Program-made: the position numbers and the translations under genes
Shown: positions 1 to 8,611 of the stretch, in pieces
How positions within the stretch are numbered: the first letter of the stretch is position 1
Layout of the letters: every line of letters begins with the position of its first letter
From: Aliirhizobium wenxiniae
Lineage (GTDB): Bacteria; Pseudomonadota; Alphaproteobacteria; Rhizobiales; Rhizobiaceae
Reading direction: 5' to 3'
Assembly (NCBI RefSeq): GCF_019511445.1
Contig: NZ_JAEUAN010000015.1
Span: forward strand, 62,001-126,000
DNA: 64,000 nucleotides
Notes under the pieces: model-generated
Seen by the model: the letters and a program-made list of their open reading frames with translations, nothing else
Databases searched by the model: none
Told to the model about the DNA's origin: nothing

Positions 1-631
1 CTGCAGCTTTGGATAGCTCACCATCTCAGGCAAAATCCTAGCGTTAAAGCTCTGGCCGGATGGATCGAAACCAAAATGACAGCGGCCGCTTGATTGTCCA
101 TTGAGTAATGTTGCGTCTCACACCTTCTGGAGTGGCCAGTGAACCTGAACGGGCGGAGTTCCGAGTTGCTGCAAATACTGGTTGAGAGGTGATTTCATAG
201 CTTCCAGCGTAAGCGACTTCGGAGGCATTATGGTCGCCCGCAGGAACACTGGCGCGCCTCCTGAAGGCGTGACTGTTATTATACTGGATCCGGCTCACTA
301 CCGTCAGAGAAACGGAGTAGCGATACACGCCGCTCGCCTCAAGCCAGCATCTTCTATCGTCTTCAGTCTGCGGTAATGGGCGATTACGCTTCAGGGCAGA
401 GGAACCTGGACCTTCCACTGCGATTTAAGCCCTGATTTCCAAGACCAAACGAGTGGTGCTGAGACGAGTTAGCGTAGCCTAAGCTGAGCCTCACTTTCTC
501 ACGATTCTGCTGACTTTATCCACCATTGTTGAATGCAACGCGAATCTTTGACGATTCCCGTCCGCATCAAACCGACATGTTGAGCAGATGTAATGACCAG
601 ATCCTTCTCTGGTAGTTGCTGTCACGGCCGA
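1..631. other. left margin, no confident gene
   Basis: No recognisable gene lies in this stretch. A 124-codon open frame on the minus strand (44-418) has no family resemblance I can name, no clear ribosome binding site and a serine/arginine-rich composition typical of chance frames. It could be a remnant. The rest, up to the stop codon of the formylglycine-generating enzyme gene at 632, shows no promoter, terminator or repeat I would defend. Confidence 0.4.
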
Positions 632-1561
632 CTAAAAGTCGTACGCGATGCGGAAGCCGGTGTTGCTGGACGAACTGTCGGCAGACAACCCCATGCGGGA
701 TGCGATGCGGTAACGGTAACAATAGCTCTTGTGGCAAAGGAACGAGCCACCCTTCAGCACTTTGTCAGAAAATTTCCTGGCCTGGTCGTTACGCGCCTTG
801 GCCGCCCTCGTCATCGACCGCACCTTGAAGGCATCAGCACTCCATTCCCAGACATTGCCCGCCAGATTGTAAAATCCGGTATCGGACGGATTAAAACTAC
901 GGGCCGGCGCCGTGCTGAAATAGCCGTCTGCCAATGTGTTGTGGCGTGGGAACGCACCCTGCCAGATGTTGCAGAAAATCGCTGCATCCGTCGGTTCCAC
1001 GTCGCCCCATGGATATCGTCGACGACAGTTGCCGCCGCGCGCGGCGTGCTCCCATTCCGCCTCGCTCGGCAGGCGGCCACCAACCCAGGAGGCAAAGGCC
1101 ATCGCATCGTTCCAGGATACCTGCGTGACCGGATGATCGAGCCGCTCCGCAATCGAACTGCCAGGCCCTTCAGGTTGCTTCCAGGTCGCCCCGTCTATCC
1201 GTATCCACCAGGGGGTATCGACCACGCCACCGGTGACCATTGCCTGATCCTTGAGAAGCGGAGAAAATACGGCCGACATGCCGAACCGTTCTGATTCCGT
1301 CACATAGCCGGTCGCCCCAACGAATTCGGTAAACCGGCGCACGGTAACGGTCTCGACCTCCAGATGAAAGTCCGGCAGAAATACCTTGCGCTCCGGGCCC
1401 TCGCCATCGCCGGTGATGACCGGATCATTGGTTCCCACAAAGGTCTCTCCTCCCTTCATCAAGATCGTCTCAGCCCTCCGACCGCGCCCCTTGTAACCGT
1501 GGCTCTCGGGCGCCGCCTGCCCCTCCCCGCCTCGCGCCGCTCCAGAACAACATCCGTTCAT
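632..1561 (-). CDS. formylglycine-generating enzyme (sulfatase maturase)
   Basis: This is a copper-dependent FGE/SUMF1-family enzyme that oxidises the sulfatase active-site cysteine to C-alpha-formylglycine in the cytoplasm. About 309 residues, the usual length. Diagnostic features are the mid-protein motif GGRLPSEAEWEHAARGG, then GNVWEW, and near the end GGSFLCHKSYCYRYR with the two catalytic cysteines at about residues 276 and 281, spaced as in human FGE. The protein ends in the family's GFR motif. I place the start at 1561, before a CCSGAARGG stretch; ATG codons at 1579 and 1612 are also in frame and no strong ribosome binding site decides. The longer open frame upstream is out-of-frame read-through of the exporter remnant. 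It is the last gene of the minus-strand organosulfate cluster, and the sulfatase at 3875-5380 is its obvious client. Confidence 0.93.
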   Translation of the reverse strand: MNGCCSGAARGGEGQAAPESHGYKGRGRRAETILMKGGETFVGTNDPVITGDGEGPERKVFLPDFHLEVETVTVRRFTEFVGATGYVTESERFGMSAVFSPLLKDQAMVTGGVVDTPWWIRIDGATWKQPEGPGSSIAERLDHPVTQVSWNDAMAFASWVGGRLPSEAEWEHAARGGNCRRRYPWGDVEPTDAAIFCNIWQGAFPRHNTLADGYFSTAPARSFNPSDTGFYNLAGNVWEWSADAFKVRSMTRAAKARNDQARKFSDKVLKGGSFLCHKSYCYRYRIASRMGLSADSSSSNTGFRIAYDF

Positions 1562-1650
1562 GCCTGATTTCCCGATCATATATTCCGCATTCTGATAAGC
1601 ATTTTGCAGCATTGATAGTTTGTGTTTCAAGGTTGGTATGTGCGAAGGAC

Positions 1651-1857
1651 TCAATCCTTGCGGAAGACGATGCTTGCCTGGTTCGCTCCGGTCGCGACCG
1701 CAACGACGGGCGGAATATTGTAGAAGATCAGGAGCGGCGTGATCAGAAACCCGCCGCCGACGCCGAACATGCCGGACAGGAAACCGACGGCCGCACCCAT
1801 GCCGAGGATGATGAAAATATTCACCGAAAGCTCGGCTATGGGCAGGTAAATATGCAC
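1651..1857 (-). pseudogene. truncated TauE/SafE (TSUP) sulfite exporter
   Basis: Only the first 68 codons of a TSUP-family membrane exporter remain, with a GTG start. The N-terminal hallmark is intact: a first membrane helix followed by GFLSGMFGVGGGFLITP and then VAVATGANQ. The reading frame then runs into a stop after eight unrelated residues, where an intact member would continue for roughly 180-200 more residues. The next gene (FGE) starts within about 90 bases. The family exports sulfite or organosulfur anions, which fits the neighbouring sulfatase and suggests that the intact ancestor removed the sulfur product. As it stands it is very unlikely to function. Confidence 0.8.
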
Positions 1858-1880
1858 CGGACCGACCTAATGATGGCTGA

Positions 1881-3383
1881 TCAATCTTCGACGAAAATTT
1901 CTTCCCGGCGCGCCCTGATGATCGAGAATGCCGGCGCCACGATAAGCAGTACTGCGATTGCCAGCATGACCGCGCTGATCGGCCGCTCGATAAAGACCGA
2001 AGCATTTCCGCGTGACAGCAACAGCGCTCGACGCAAATGCTCTTCCATCATAGGTCCGAGGATGAAGCCCAAAAGCATCGGCGCCGGTTCGCATCGCAGC
2101 TTTACCAGGATATAGCCGATGACGCTAAACAGCAGCAGCATCCACACATCGAACATCGAATTGTTAAAGCTGAAGACGCCAATGCAGGTAATGACGACGA
2201 TCGCCGGGAAAAGAAGGTGGTAAGGGAATGTCAGCAGCTTCACCCACAGCCCGACGAGCGGAAGATTGAGGATGACAAGCATGGCGTTGCCGATCCACAT
2301 TGAGGTAATCAGCCCCCAGAACAGCGCTGGCTGCTCGGAAATGACATTCGGCCCGGGCTGGATGCCGTGGATCATCAAAGCCCCGATCATCAGCGCCATG
2401 ACCGGGTTTGATGGCAATCCAAGTGTCAGCATCGGAATGAACGATGTCTGTGCTCCTGCGTTATTCGCCGATTCCGGCCCTGTCAGTCCCTGAAGTACGC
2501 CTGTCCCAAACTTTTCCGGCTCCTTTGAGATCTTCTTCTCGATGGCGTAGGAGGCGAAGGATGAAAGGGTCGCGCCTCCGCCCGGCAAGATTCCGAGGAT
2601 TGATCCAATAGCCGTACCGCGCAGAATGGACCCCAGTGCTTCGCGCAGGCGGGAAAGACCGGCGGCCAATCCGCTGATCTGGGCAACCGTTGGCGGTTTG
2701 TCCGAGCGGTCTTCGAGATTGCGGAGCACCTCGGCGACGGAAAATAGACCCATGGCGAGTGCAACGATTGCGATGCCGTCGAACAGGTTCAGTGCGCCAA
2801 ACGTATAGCGCTGAACACCGGACGTGACGTCCGTACCGACTAGCCCCAGAAGCAGACCGACAACGGCCATAGCGACTGCCTTCAACACGGACCCGTTGGC
2901 CAGCGCGATTGCGGCAATCAGACCGAGTACCATCAGTGAAAAATATTCCGCCGGGCCAAACAGAAGCGCGGCTCTGGCAAGCGGCGGCGCAAGCAGTGCA
3001 ATGATGACCGTAGAGATGGTGCCGGCGATAAACGATCCGACCGCCGCCATGGCAAGCGCTTCGCCGGCCCTGCCGCGTTTGGCCATCTGGTAGCCATCAA
3101 GGGCCGTGACTACCGAAGACGATTCACCTGGCGTATTGATCAGGATCGCGGTCGTCGATCCGCCATACTGGGCGCCGTAAAAGATCCCCGACAACATGAT
3201 GAAGCCTGAGACAGGCGGCAGGCCGAAAGACAACGGCAGCAACATGGCAACGGTGGGAGCCGGCCCCAAACCCGGCAAAACGCCGATCAGAGTACCGATC
3301 AGAACCCCGGCGAAACAATAGAACAGATTGAGCGGTGACAGGGCTGTTTCGAAGCCGAGTGCGAGATGCGACAGGAGTTCCAT
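1881..3383 (-). CDS. tctA: TctA-family transporter, large membrane subunit
   Basis: Large permease of a tripartite tricarboxylate transporter, 500 residues with about a dozen hydrophobic segments, as is usual. Family motifs are visible: LIGVLPGLGPAPTVAMLLP near residue 40, YGAQYGGSTTAILINTPGE near residue 75 and a second GILPGGGATLSSF repeat near residue 265, reflecting the internal duplication of the fold. It works with TctB (3385-3837) and the periplasmic receptor TctC (5396-6367) to import an organic anion using an ion gradient. The start has a clear GGAGG site (GGAGGTTGAC then ATG) and follows the tctB stop by one base, so the two are translationally coupled. The presence of a sulfatase between tctC and tctB suggests a sulfated organic substrate; that part is inference. 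Confidence 0.95.
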   Translation of the reverse strand: MELLSHLALGFETALSPLNLFYCFAGVLIGTLIGVLPGLGPAPTVAMLLPLSFGLPPVSGFIMLSGIFYGAQYGGSTTAILINTPGESSSVVTALDGYQMAKRGRAGEALAMAAVGSFIAGTISTVIIALLAPPLARAALLFGPAEYFSLMVLGLIAAIALANGSVLKAVAMAVVGLLLGLVGTDVTSGVQRYTFGALNLFDGIAIVALAMGLFSVAEVLRNLEDRSDKPPTVAQISGLAAGLSRLREALGSILRGTAIGSILGILPGGGATLSSFASYAIEKKISKEPEKFGTGVLQGLTGPESANNAGAQTSFIPMLTLGLPSNPVMALMIGALMIHGIQPGPNVISEQPALFWGLITSMWIGNAMLVILNLPLVGLWVKLLTFPYHLLFPAIVVITCIGVFSFNNSMFDVWMLLLFSVIGYILVKLRCEPAPMLLGFILGPMMEEHLRRALLLSRGNASVFIERPISAVMLAIAVLLIVAPAFSIIRARREEIFVED

Positions 3384-3384
3384 G

Positions 3385-3837
3385 TCAACCTCCGAACCAA
3401 TGACCGATGGCCGGAAGCGGCAGGCCGAGGGCGACGCGGAAAATTAGATCGGAACAAAGCGTTATTCCTGCAGCCAGCAGAAGCGTGGCTTTCCAGCGAA
3501 AAAGCGGGCTGGCGGACGCGAGCAGGACAACGACAATCGGCAGGACAAGATAGCTACCGAGCGGCTGCATCAGACCTGCGAAGATGGCCATCGATCCGAT
3601 GACCCTGACGATCGGTCCGACACGCGGCATGCTTACGTGTTCATCGGCAATGAAGCTCCAGACCAGAACTGCAGCGCCAAGGGCAATCAGGACGCATGAA
3701 AGAATGATCGGGAAAAAGCCGGGACCGATCCTGACCATAGAACCAAATCCGAAATCGAGGCCGAGCCATAAAAAACCAGACCCGATCGCGACGAAGATTA
3801 GCCCGGCAAGGCGATCCATCCCCAACGAAATATTCAT
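3385..3837 (-). CDS. tctB: TctB-family transporter, small membrane subunit
   Basis: Small membrane subunit of the tripartite tricarboxylate transporter. With the start at 3837 (AGGTTGAGA then ATG) it has 150 residues and four predicted membrane helices, the usual TctB size. It contains the conserved early motif MVRIGPGFFPIILS. An upstream extension of the open frame overlaps the sulfatase gene and lacks protein-like character, so I rejected the longer start. It is directly followed by tctA with a one-base gap. The precise role of TctB is less well understood than that of TctA, but it is required in characterised systems. Confidence 0.92.
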   Translation of the reverse strand: MNISLGMDRLAGLIFVAIGSGFLWLGLDFGFGSMVRIGPGFFPIILSCVLIALGAAVLVWSFIADEHVSMPRVGPIVRVIGSMAIFAGLMQPLGSYLVLPIVVVLLASASPLFRWKATLLLAAGITLCSDLIFRVALGLPLPAIGHWFGG

Positions 3838-3874
3838 TCTCAACCTCCCCAGATGCTGCCTGTCGGCTTTTTTA

Positions 3875-5380
3875 TCAGACGCCGCCGACGACGGCCGATG
3901 GATCCTGCAGCGGCGGAGCTGGAAAATGCAGCCCCCGTTGCCCCGACAGCCCGCGATTTGACGAGGCAGCCTTTGCGGGAACGGAAACCCCGACAAAATG
4001 ATCTCCCGAAAGCGCTTCGAGATCCTCCCCATAAAGTTCTTGGCGAAGACGTCTCTTCAGCGCCATGGTGACGCCTGCATAAGCCTCGTCATCGATGCGA
4101 TCGACCATCTCGTTCGGATCGAGCTCGAGGTCGAAAAGCTGGAAACGCGAGCCGGCCGGATACCAGATCAGCTTATGGCGTCCGTCATGCAGCATTCTCA
4201 TCGCCTTGGGGCCCGATAGAGCTTCCCCATACAGAAAATCCCGGCGGTCCTCAGAGACCATTGACCGCCCCTCGCAGGTTTTCGGGACCGGAAGACCGCA
4301 AAGGTCCAGAAGCGTCGGCATGACATCCTGCAGTCCCACTAGGCGATCATCGACGCTCCCCGTTTGCACGCGTCGATCGGATTCTGTGCCGACGACAATC
4401 ATCGGCACATTGGCCGATCCCTCATACATCAGGCGTTTGGCGTAAAAACCGTGATTTCCGAGCATGTCGCCATGGTCACTGGTAATCATGATAACCGTAT
4501 TGTCGAGTATATGCTCTTCACGCAGGGTGCCAACCAGAATACGGATCTGGTGATCGATATGGGTGCATAATGCATAAAAGGCGCGACGCATGTCGGCGAG
4601 CTGCTCGGAGGGTAGCCTGGCCCAATAATCGCGGGTCAATTCCAGTGGAAGTGGTAATCCTTCATCGTCTTTTGCCCAGTCTCCGATGTAGGGCTCGTCC
4701 ATCTGCCGCGCCCGGTATCGTTCCAGGTAACTCGCAAGAGGAATGAGAGGTGGATGCGGCGGTGTATAAGACACATGCCAGAAGCCAGGTCTCGTCGGGT
4801 CGCGACGCCTGATCGTGCGTGCCGCAGCCCAGGTCGTCCAGTTCGTGACATGGGTCTCTTCGGGCAGATGCCAGGTGCGCCAGCTGTATTCGTTATTGCT
4901 CATCCCGTGCATGAACTGCTGGCCGGCATATCCCTTGTCGGCCAGGAACATTTCATAATCGTCCGTGCCACCAAGCGCACCGCGCCCCTCCTCCGCCAGA
5001 AGTGCGTCGTCGAAACCTATTCTGTCACGCTGGGGATAGACATGCAGCTTGCCGATCGCCTGGGTCTGGTAGCCATGACGACCAAAGGTTTCGGCAAGCG
5101 TCGGCAGGTCTTCCGGCATACGCAAGGAAGGTTGGAAGACGCGGTCACCATGCCGGCGCGGACTGGTGCCCGTCATGATCGTGCGCCTCGCGGGGATGCA
5201 GATCGGGCATTCCGAATAGGTCCTTGAGAAGCGCGTCCCCACTGATGCCAGATGGTCCAGGGTTGGCGTTTCGATCACGGGATGACCGGCAGAGCCCAGA
5301 AGGTTGCCGGGCCATTGATCGACGGTCACAAAAAGCACGTTCGGGCGCGCAGAGACAGCGCCGGGCATGGAATGTTTCAT
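3875..5380 (-). CDS. type I sulfatase (sulfate ester hydrolase)
   Basis: Alkaline-phosphatase-fold sulfatase of 501 residues. The signature is CIPAR at residues 61-65, fitting C-x-P-x-R, in which Cys61 is the residue converted to formylglycine. Other expected metal and active-site residues are present: Asp21 (TVDQW), Lys111 and His113 (GKLH), His209 (PPHP), and Asp302-His303 in TSDHGD. No signal peptide is visible, so it probably acts in the cytoplasm after uptake of the substrate. It lies between tctC and tctB in a minus-strand cluster with its own maturase, which supports import and cytoplasmic desulfation of a sulfate ester. The substrate cannot be told from sequence alone; choline sulfate is not specifically indicated. 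The related phosphonate monoester hydrolase group also uses formylglycine, so that activity remains an alternative. Confidence 0.92.
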   Translation of the reverse strand: MKHSMPGAVSARPNVLFVTVDQWPGNLLGSAGHPVIETPTLDHLASVGTRFSRTYSECPICIPARRTIMTGTSPRRHGDRVFQPSLRMPEDLPTLAETFGRHGYQTQAIGKLHVYPQRDRIGFDDALLAEEGRGALGGTDDYEMFLADKGYAGQQFMHGMSNNEYSWRTWHLPEETHVTNWTTWAAARTIRRRDPTRPGFWHVSYTPPHPPLIPLASYLERYRARQMDEPYIGDWAKDDEGLPLPLELTRDYWARLPSEQLADMRRAFYALCTHIDHQIRILVGTLREEHILDNTVIMITSDHGDMLGNHGFYAKRLMYEGSANVPMIVVGTESDRRVQTGSVDDRLVGLQDVMPTLLDLCGLPVPKTCEGRSMVSEDRRDFLYGEALSGPKAMRMLHDGRHKLIWYPAGSRFQLFDLELDPNEMVDRIDDEAYAGVTMALKRRLRQELYGEDLEALSGDHFVGVSVPAKAASSNRGLSGQRGLHFPAPPLQDPSAVVGGV

Positions 5381-5395
5381 AGGGACTGGGACCTG

Positions 5396-6367
5396 TTAGT
5401 CTTGGGTCGCGCCAGAGCTCTCAACGAGAGCCTTCATTTTCTCGTTTTCAGCGGCAATAAATTCGACAAATTTCTGCGGAGAGCCCCCGGCAATGCCGAT
5501 ATTCAGTTCGGCGAACCGGTTTTTGACCTCATCCTGGTTGATGATCTCGTTGATCGCCGTGTTCACCTTGCCAACGATTTCGTCGGGAACTCCCGCCGGA
5601 TAGAAGACGCCATGCCAGGAAGCGAAGGAATAATCCTTTACACCTGCCTCAGCCATGGTCGGAATATCGGGCATGACCTTGGAGCGCTCGGTACCTGTTA
5701 CCGCAAGCGCACGGAGGTTGCCGCTCTTTACCTGCGGGACCGCCGTACCGTCGATCATCATCTGTACATGACCGGCAACGACGTCAGTCAACGCAGGCGC
5801 GGCGCCGTTATAGGGAATATGAACTGCTTCTATGCCTGCTAGCTTCTTTAAATACTCGAATGCGAGATGTTGCGGAGAACCATTACCGGACGAGGCGTAA
5901 GCAAGGCTGTCCGGATCTTCCTTGGCCAGCGCAATGAGTTCCGCCACGGAGTTCGCCTTCACTTGCGGATTTATCACAAGCAGCAGGGACACGGATGTGA
6001 TCTGAACGACAGGCTTGAAATCCTTGATCGGATCATACGTCAGTTTCTTGTAGACATAAGGGCTGATCGCATGGGTGCTGATGTCGCCGATCTGCATCGT
6101 GTAACCATCCGGCGCAGCTGCGGCGAGCTCGGTGGTCGCAATGGTTCCGCCTGCACCTGGCCGGTTTTCGACAATAACCGACTGGCCTAGCTTTTCGCTA
6201 AGTTTGGGCGCGATCGTGCGGGCGAGAAGATCGGTGTTGCCTCCCGGTGCAAATGGCACGATCCAGGTGATCGGCTTCGCCGGCCAGGCGTCCTGGGCAT
6301 GTCCAGCGGATACGCTGCATCCGAACGAAATAACGGCCGTAGCCACTGCAAAGATCGTTTTTTTCAT
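5396..6367 (-). CDS. tctC: TctC/Bug-family periplasmic solute receptor
   Basis: Periplasmic receptor of the tripartite tricarboxylate transporter, 323 residues. Residues 1-24 form a Sec signal peptide ending in SAGHAQ. The mature protein begins WPAKPITWIVPFAPGG, typical of the Bug family, followed by VIVENRPGAGG near residue 80 and further on HIPYNGAAPALTDVVAGH, which contributes to the ligand pocket. The start has a strong GGGGAGG site three bases from ATG. It is the first gene of the cluster and is divergent from the LysR gene at 6492, so the 124-base gap between them should contain the promoters. Bug proteins bind diverse carboxylates and other small organics; a sulfated ligand is inferred from the downstream sulfatase. 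Confidence 0.95.
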   Translation of the reverse strand: MKKTIFAVATAVISFGCSVSAGHAQDAWPAKPITWIVPFAPGGNTDLLARTIAPKLSEKLGQSVIVENRPGAGGTIATTELAAAAPDGYTMQIGDISTHAISPYVYKKLTYDPIKDFKPVVQITSVSLLLVINPQVKANSVAELIALAKEDPDSLAYASSGNGSPQHLAFEYLKKLAGIEAVHIPYNGAAPALTDVVAGHVQMMIDGTAVPQVKSGNLRALAVTGTERSKVMPDIPTMAEAGVKDYSFASWHGVFYPAGVPDEIVGKVNTAINEIINQDEVKNRFAELNIGIAGGSPQKFVEFIAAENEKMKALVESSGATQD

Positions 6368-6449
6368 AGTCCTCCCCTTTTACCAAAGCCGCCCCTCCTC
6401 AGAGGCCGCATGCCACGAAAATCGCGGACTGACGTATTAGATATTCGAT

Positions 6450-6468
6450 ATTTTACTGATTTAGAAAT
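6450..6468. promoter_or_regulatory. candidate LysR-type operator
   Basis: A perfect inverted repeat ATTT-N11-AAAT fits the T-N11-A pattern of LysR-type binding sites and lies between the divergent tctC and lysR genes, 24 bases before the lysR start. A TATAAT hexamer follows at 6479-6484. It is therefore a plausible autoregulatory and activation site. The region is A+T-rich, so chance occurrence is possible. Confidence 0.4.
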
Positions 6469-6491
6469 TAGAGCTGCTTATAATAGGTAAT

Positions 6492-7385
6492 ATGGATAAA
6501 CGGCTTCTCAACTCTTTCGTGGTCCTCGCAGAGGAACTGCACTTCATTCGAGCCGCGGGAAGGCTGCGAATAACCCAGTCTGCCCTGAGCCAACAGATTT
6601 CGCGTCTGGAACAGGAAATCGGAGTACAGCTCTTCGACCGCAGCCGTCGCCGAGTGTCGTTGACCGATGCGGGTCAGAGCCTTTTCGAGGAGGGCAGCTT
6701 GGCGCTCAGGCAGCTCAACCTCGCGATCGACATGGCTAAAAGGGCAGCGAATGGGCATGTTGGCAGTCTTACGATCGGTTTTGCCGATGCTGCAGCCCTC
6801 AATGTTTTGCCAAAATTGACCTCGGAATTTTCGAAACGTTATCCCGGAGTAAACATCATTCTCCACGAGATGATTTCAGCAGAACAAGTCGAAGCACTGC
6901 GCGCCAGGCGGATCCAGATCGCACTTTTGCGCCCGGTATTCGAAGATGGGGACTTTGATACCGCGTTGCTTTTACGCGAACCCTATGTGGTCGCCGTTTC
7001 GGCGACACACAAATTGGCAGACTGCGATACGATACGGCTTGCGGACCTATCCGACGAAGGGTTGATTACCACCAGGCGCGTCAAGGCGCGCTATGTAGAG
7101 GAAAATTTCCGACCGTTTTTAAAGCGTGCCGGTGTGACGTTGAGGACCGTGCAGGAAGTCAACGAATTACATGCGATCCTTGGGTTGGTCGCCGGCGGAC
7201 TTGGTATCGCCCTGTTTCCTCGATCTATCACGTCCCTACAGCTTGACGGCGTTGTGTTTCGGCCACTTGATGGCAAAGAAACACCAACGGCCGAAATGTA
7301 CATTGCGAAGCGTTCAGACGATGAGACGATGACCGTGAGGCGGTTCGTTGAGCTGGCCAAGAAGCTCCATGGTCAAGCGAAGTGA
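6492..7385 (+). CDS. LysR-family transcriptional regulator
   Basis: LysR-type regulator of 297 residues, the standard length. The winged helix-turn-helix is at residues 1-60 (LNSFVVLAEELHFIRAAGRL, then ITQSALSQQISRLEQEIGVQLFDRS), followed by the linker helix and a periplasmic-binding-fold effector domain (residues about 90-295). It is divergent from tctC and is the likely activator of the organosulfate cluster, responding to the transported compound or its product. It has no gene close downstream on the same strand. The effector is unknown. Confidence 0.92.
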   Translation: MDKRLLNSFVVLAEELHFIRAAGRLRITQSALSQQISRLEQEIGVQLFDRSRRRVSLTDAGQSLFEEGSLALRQLNLAIDMAKRAANGHVGSLTIGFADAAALNVLPKLTSEFSKRYPGVNIILHEMISAEQVEALRARRIQIALLRPVFEDGDFDTALLLREPYVVAVSATHKLADCDTIRLADLSDEGLITTRRVKARYVEENFRPFLKRAGVTLRTVQEVNELHAILGLVAGGLGIALFPRSITSLQLDGVVFRPLDGKETPTAEMYIAKRSDDETMTVRRFVELAKKLHGQAK

Positions 7386-7598
7386 CATGAACCTTTTTGT
7401 ACTCTTGGATCTAGGTTTCGGTTCGAAAGCTCCTTTCTCATATGTGGGGCCGTAAAAACGGGCTTCAAAATGCAAATCACTCCTTAGTTTGTTACTGATC
7501 TTCCGATAATTGCGCAATTCGAGGCTACGGCTGGCGTTGTTGACACGTTGAAGTTGACGTCACCGGCCACTCGGGTGAGCGTGTCCCTGAAGACAAAT

Positions 7599-7946
7599 AT
7601 GGACGTCAGCGCGTTCAAGCTGCTCAGGCTGACACGAGGCCGACGCTATGTGGTTGCGGTTCAGACAGTCGGTGGCGAAATCGAGCCGCATGCGTACTGG
7701 GATGAGGCTCAAGCGCTTGCCGCAAAGAAGGTGCCGTCTGAATTCTGGCTGGATGTCGATACCGAAATCTACACGGAAGTGCCGAACGTAAATTTGCCGG
7801 CTGGGAACGCGATGTTCAGTCGCCAGCGTAGAGGAGGCCCATGTCTGGGCGTCGTGCTGTGGCGCGGCTCGACGATCTACCCGTTCATCTTTCCTTCCGA
7901 GGCCGATGCGCTTGCGGCCGTGCACGTTGATCATGAGTATGGATGA
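7599..7946 (+). CDS. hypothetical protein, 115 residues
   Basis: I do not recognise a family. The frame encodes an early basic stretch (LLRLTRGRRYVVAVQ) and an alternation of strands and short helices, and the translation looks protein-like. ATG 7599 is preferred over an upstream TTG at 7548. The opposite strand also has an open frame over the same DNA, but with poorer composition. It ends 32 bases before the convergent tetR gene. No signal peptide or membrane segment is visible. Confidence 0.45.
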   Translation: MDVSAFKLLRLTRGRRYVVAVQTVGGEIEPHAYWDEAQALAAKKVPSEFWLDVDTEIYTEVPNVNLPAGNAMFSRQRRGGPCLGVVLWRGSTIYPFIFPSEADALAAVHVDHEYG

Positions 7947-7978
7947 GCGATCAGCTGAATCCGCTGCAAATCCGGCCC

Positions 7979-8575
7979 CTAGCCCTTCATTCCTAGCGCA
8001 CGCAACACGAACGCGGTTTGCAAACGCATCGCGTCTTCCTGGCCTTCCTCGAGACGCTGTCCGACCAAAACCGGGTGGAGGAATGAGGTCATGGCTTCGA
8101 CAACGGCCTGAGCTGCACCGTGTCGATCCAGCACGAACTCTGCAGGATTTGGCACATCTCCAAGGATAGTTTCAATTGCGTCTTTCAGGAGCTGAAGGTG
8201 CTGGCGCGTTTCGAGCCAGTCCTCCAGATGGGCGGCGACCGAGAGCGCATGGACGTTCGCCGCGTGCGCGGCGTCGTTCCGTATGCGCTTGTGAAGGTGT
8301 TCAAGAAGGGTCACTAGCTGCGTAGACGCTTGGCAGCAAGTTCCAGAGCGCGCAATCGCCTCCGACAAGGACTGATCGGCATGGCGGGCATAGACACCTC
8401 GATCGATTGCCGCCCTGCTTGGGAAGAAGCGATAGATATAGGCGCGGCTCATGCCCAGCTTTTCCGCTATATCCTCGACGTTGGTCTTCTTGCGCCCGAC
8501 GTGGCGGATGAGCGCTTCAGCCTGGTCGAGAATAAGGTCTCTGGTTTCGGCCTCTCCGGTTTTCTCCTCCGTCAT
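7979..8575 (-). CDS. TetR-family transcriptional regulator
   Basis: TetR-type repressor of 198 residues. The N-terminal DNA-binding domain shows the family pattern: helix 1 around residues 11-28, then the helix-turn-helix TNVEDIAEKLGMSRAYIYRFFPSR at about residues 31-55. The rest is an all-helical ligand domain. It is the last of three minus-strand genes, after an NmrA-like reductase and a glutathione S-transferase, and probably regulates them in response to a reactive or aromatic compound. The gap to the upstream gene is 36 bases, which allows co-transcription. Confidence 0.88.
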   Translation of the reverse strand: MTEEKTGEAETRDLILDQAEALIRHVGRKKTNVEDIAEKLGMSRAYIYRFFPSRAAIDRGVYARHADQSLSEAIARSGTCCQASTQLVTLLEHLHKRIRNDAAHAANVHALSVAAHLEDWLETRQHLQLLKDAIETILGDVPNPAEFVLDRHGAAQAVVEAMTSFLHPVLVGQRLEEGQEDAMRLQTAFVLRALGMKG

Positions 8576-8611
8576 TCGATGTACGCGCCCTCTGTAACGA
8601 CCGAACGCGTA

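Noticed and set aside
44..418. 124-codon frame at the left edge on the minus strand
   Set aside because: No family match, no ribosome binding site and biased composition; kept only as a note under the margin entry.
1612..2005. Long N-terminal extension of the FGE frame through the TSUP and tctA region
   Set aside because: It is an out-of-frame reading of the transporter genes; family length fits the start near 1561.
3838..4032. Extended start for TctB
   Set aside because: The extension overlaps the sulfatase 3' end in another frame; ATG 3837 has a good ribosome binding site and gives the family length.
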